Of a stretch of 64,000 bases of DNA, positions 63,509 through 64,000 are shown piece by piece. Both the position numbers and the translations under genes were made by a program. The notes under the pieces were generated by a model. The model was not told where the DNA came from. It searched no databases and worked only from the letters and a program-made list of their open reading frames with translations. The stretch's first letter is position 1. The number at the start of each line of letters is the position of its first letter. The stretch spans positions 1 to 64,000 of the forward strand of contig CBDHDU010000043.1 in the NCBI GenBank assembly GCA_965261725.1. The letters are read 5' to 3'. Source of the stretch: CANDOC01 sp965261725 (GTDB lineage Bacteria; Pseudomonadota; Gammaproteobacteria; Pseudomonadales; Endozoicomonadaceae).

Positions 63509-64000
63509 ATGAAGCGTGAACTGGCAATCGAGTTTTCCCGGGTAACGGAGTCTGCTGCACTGGCAGGTTACAAATGGCTGGGGCGCGGTGATAAAAATGC
63601 TGCCGATGGTGCCGCTGTCGAAACAATGCGTACTTTGCTGAACCAGATCGATATCAATGGTGAAATCGTGATTGGTGAAGGGGAAATCGATGAAGCGCCC
63701 ATGCTTTATATTGGTGAGCAGGTAGGCAAAGGCGTAGGGGATGCGGTTGATATTGCGGTTGACCCGATTGAAGGCACCCGGATGACAGCAATGGGGCAGC
63801 CCAATGCAGTTGCCGTTATGGCGGTTGGTGAAAAGGGCTGCTTTCTGAAAGCGCCTGATATGTATATGGAAAAGCTGGTGGTTGGGCCAGGTATCAAGGG
63901 TGTTATTGATCTTAATAAGCCGCTGATGGAAAACCTTGAGAATATTGCCTCTGCTCAGGGTAAATCCCTTGAAGAGCTCACCGTGATTACGCTTGCCAAA
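63509..64000 (+). CDS. glpX: Fructose-1,6-bisphosphatase class II (cut by window end)
   Basis: 164 visible codons from ATG 63509. The family start RELAIEFSRVTESAALAGYKWLGRGDKN and the metal/phosphate motif DPIEGT (in AVDPIEGTRMTAMGQPNAV) are clear. GlpX hydrolyses fructose-1,6-bisphosphate in gluconeogenesis in the cytosol, using a divalent metal. The remaining half of about 320-340 residues is beyond the window. The 113 bases before it should hold its promoter, but no clear consensus was seen. Confidence 0.95.
   Translation, partial: MKRELAIEFSRVTESAALAGYKWLGRGDKNAADGAAVETMRTLLNQIDINGEIVIGEGEIDEAPMLYIGEQVGKGVGDAVDIAVDPIEGTRMTAMGQPNAVAVMAVGEKGCFLKAPDMYMEKLVVGPGIKGVIDLNKPLMENLENIASAQGKSLEELTVITLAK

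Noticed and set aside
1..64000. tRNA, rRNA, CRISPR arrays or replication origin
   Set aside because: None could be recognised by eye; weak tRNA-like hairpins were not counted, and a tRNAscan run would be needed to exclude them.

Overview
The window looks like the chromosome of a marine gammaproteobacterium. Its housekeeping genes match that group: a yaiL-type DUF2058 tail, yfhM-pbpC, yceH, an osmC-like gene, frdABCD, the zinc cluster and glpX. It also carries many insertion sequences and a full-size type VI secretion system (T6SS). The IS load and gene mix would suit an Endozoicomonas-like member of the Oceanospirillales, but that placement is inference from impression only.

Layout. 1-5081: the 3' end of a yaiL-type gene, a stretch with a sigma-54-like promoter but no intact gene, a short-chain dehydrogenase cut by an IS4-like element, a yjjP-yjjB exporter pair and a decayed Na+/solute symporter. 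5188-13240: an alpha-2-macroglobulin gene overlapping pbpC, then yceH and a small unknown gene. 13268-20832: an IS66 element, a secreted subtilase next to a C39-like cysteine peptidase, an ISNCY element and an ISL3 element. The ISL3 element carries both a 174-bp MITE and a 790-nt group II intron with no reverse transcriptase. 20835-45955: the T6SS as two divergent blocks. The minus-strand block runs sel1 lipoprotein, tssA, hcp, hcp, tssB, tssC, a second tssC-like gene, tssE, tssF, tssG. The plus-strand block runs vgrG, a DUF6931-like gene, a giant FHA protein, a small FHA protein, tssJ, tssK, tssL, tssM. No ClpV/TssH ATPase or PAAR gene is present. The 3' end of tssM is split by a strange deletion-riddled mosaic of tssM and IS4 sequence. 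45976-49744: an OsmC-like gene and the fumarate reductase operon. 49891-56374: a zinc-uptake cluster (DUF2946-like, ZrgA-type DUF2796, ABC ATPase, permease, DUF3299) behind a good Zur-box candidate. This cluster is interrupted by an orphan secreted protein gene and a second yjjP-yjjB pair. 56500-63395: a pile-up of mobile DNA in which an IS66 is nested in another IS66 that also holds a 1465-bp segment, followed by a second ISL3 copy and a second MITE copy; together they break at least two small unknown genes. 63509-end: glpX, running off the window.

Most of the mobile elements could be delimited to the base, because intact and interrupted copies sit in the same window. Target duplications are 9 bp for the IS4-like element, 8 bp for each of three IS66 copies, 8 bp for both ISL3 copies, 9 bp for both MITE copies and 6 bp for ISNCY. 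The lengths then add up exactly: every IS66 copy is 1610 bp and each ISL3 is 1375 bp after nested insertions are removed.

The most interesting items are the ORF-less group II intron with a visible EBS1-IBS1 match, the new MITE family, the giant FHA/Gly-rich/hydrophobic protein downstream of vgrG, the subtilase plus C39-like pair, the Zur-linked zinc cluster, and the mosaic at the tssM 3' end, which may be an assembly artefact.
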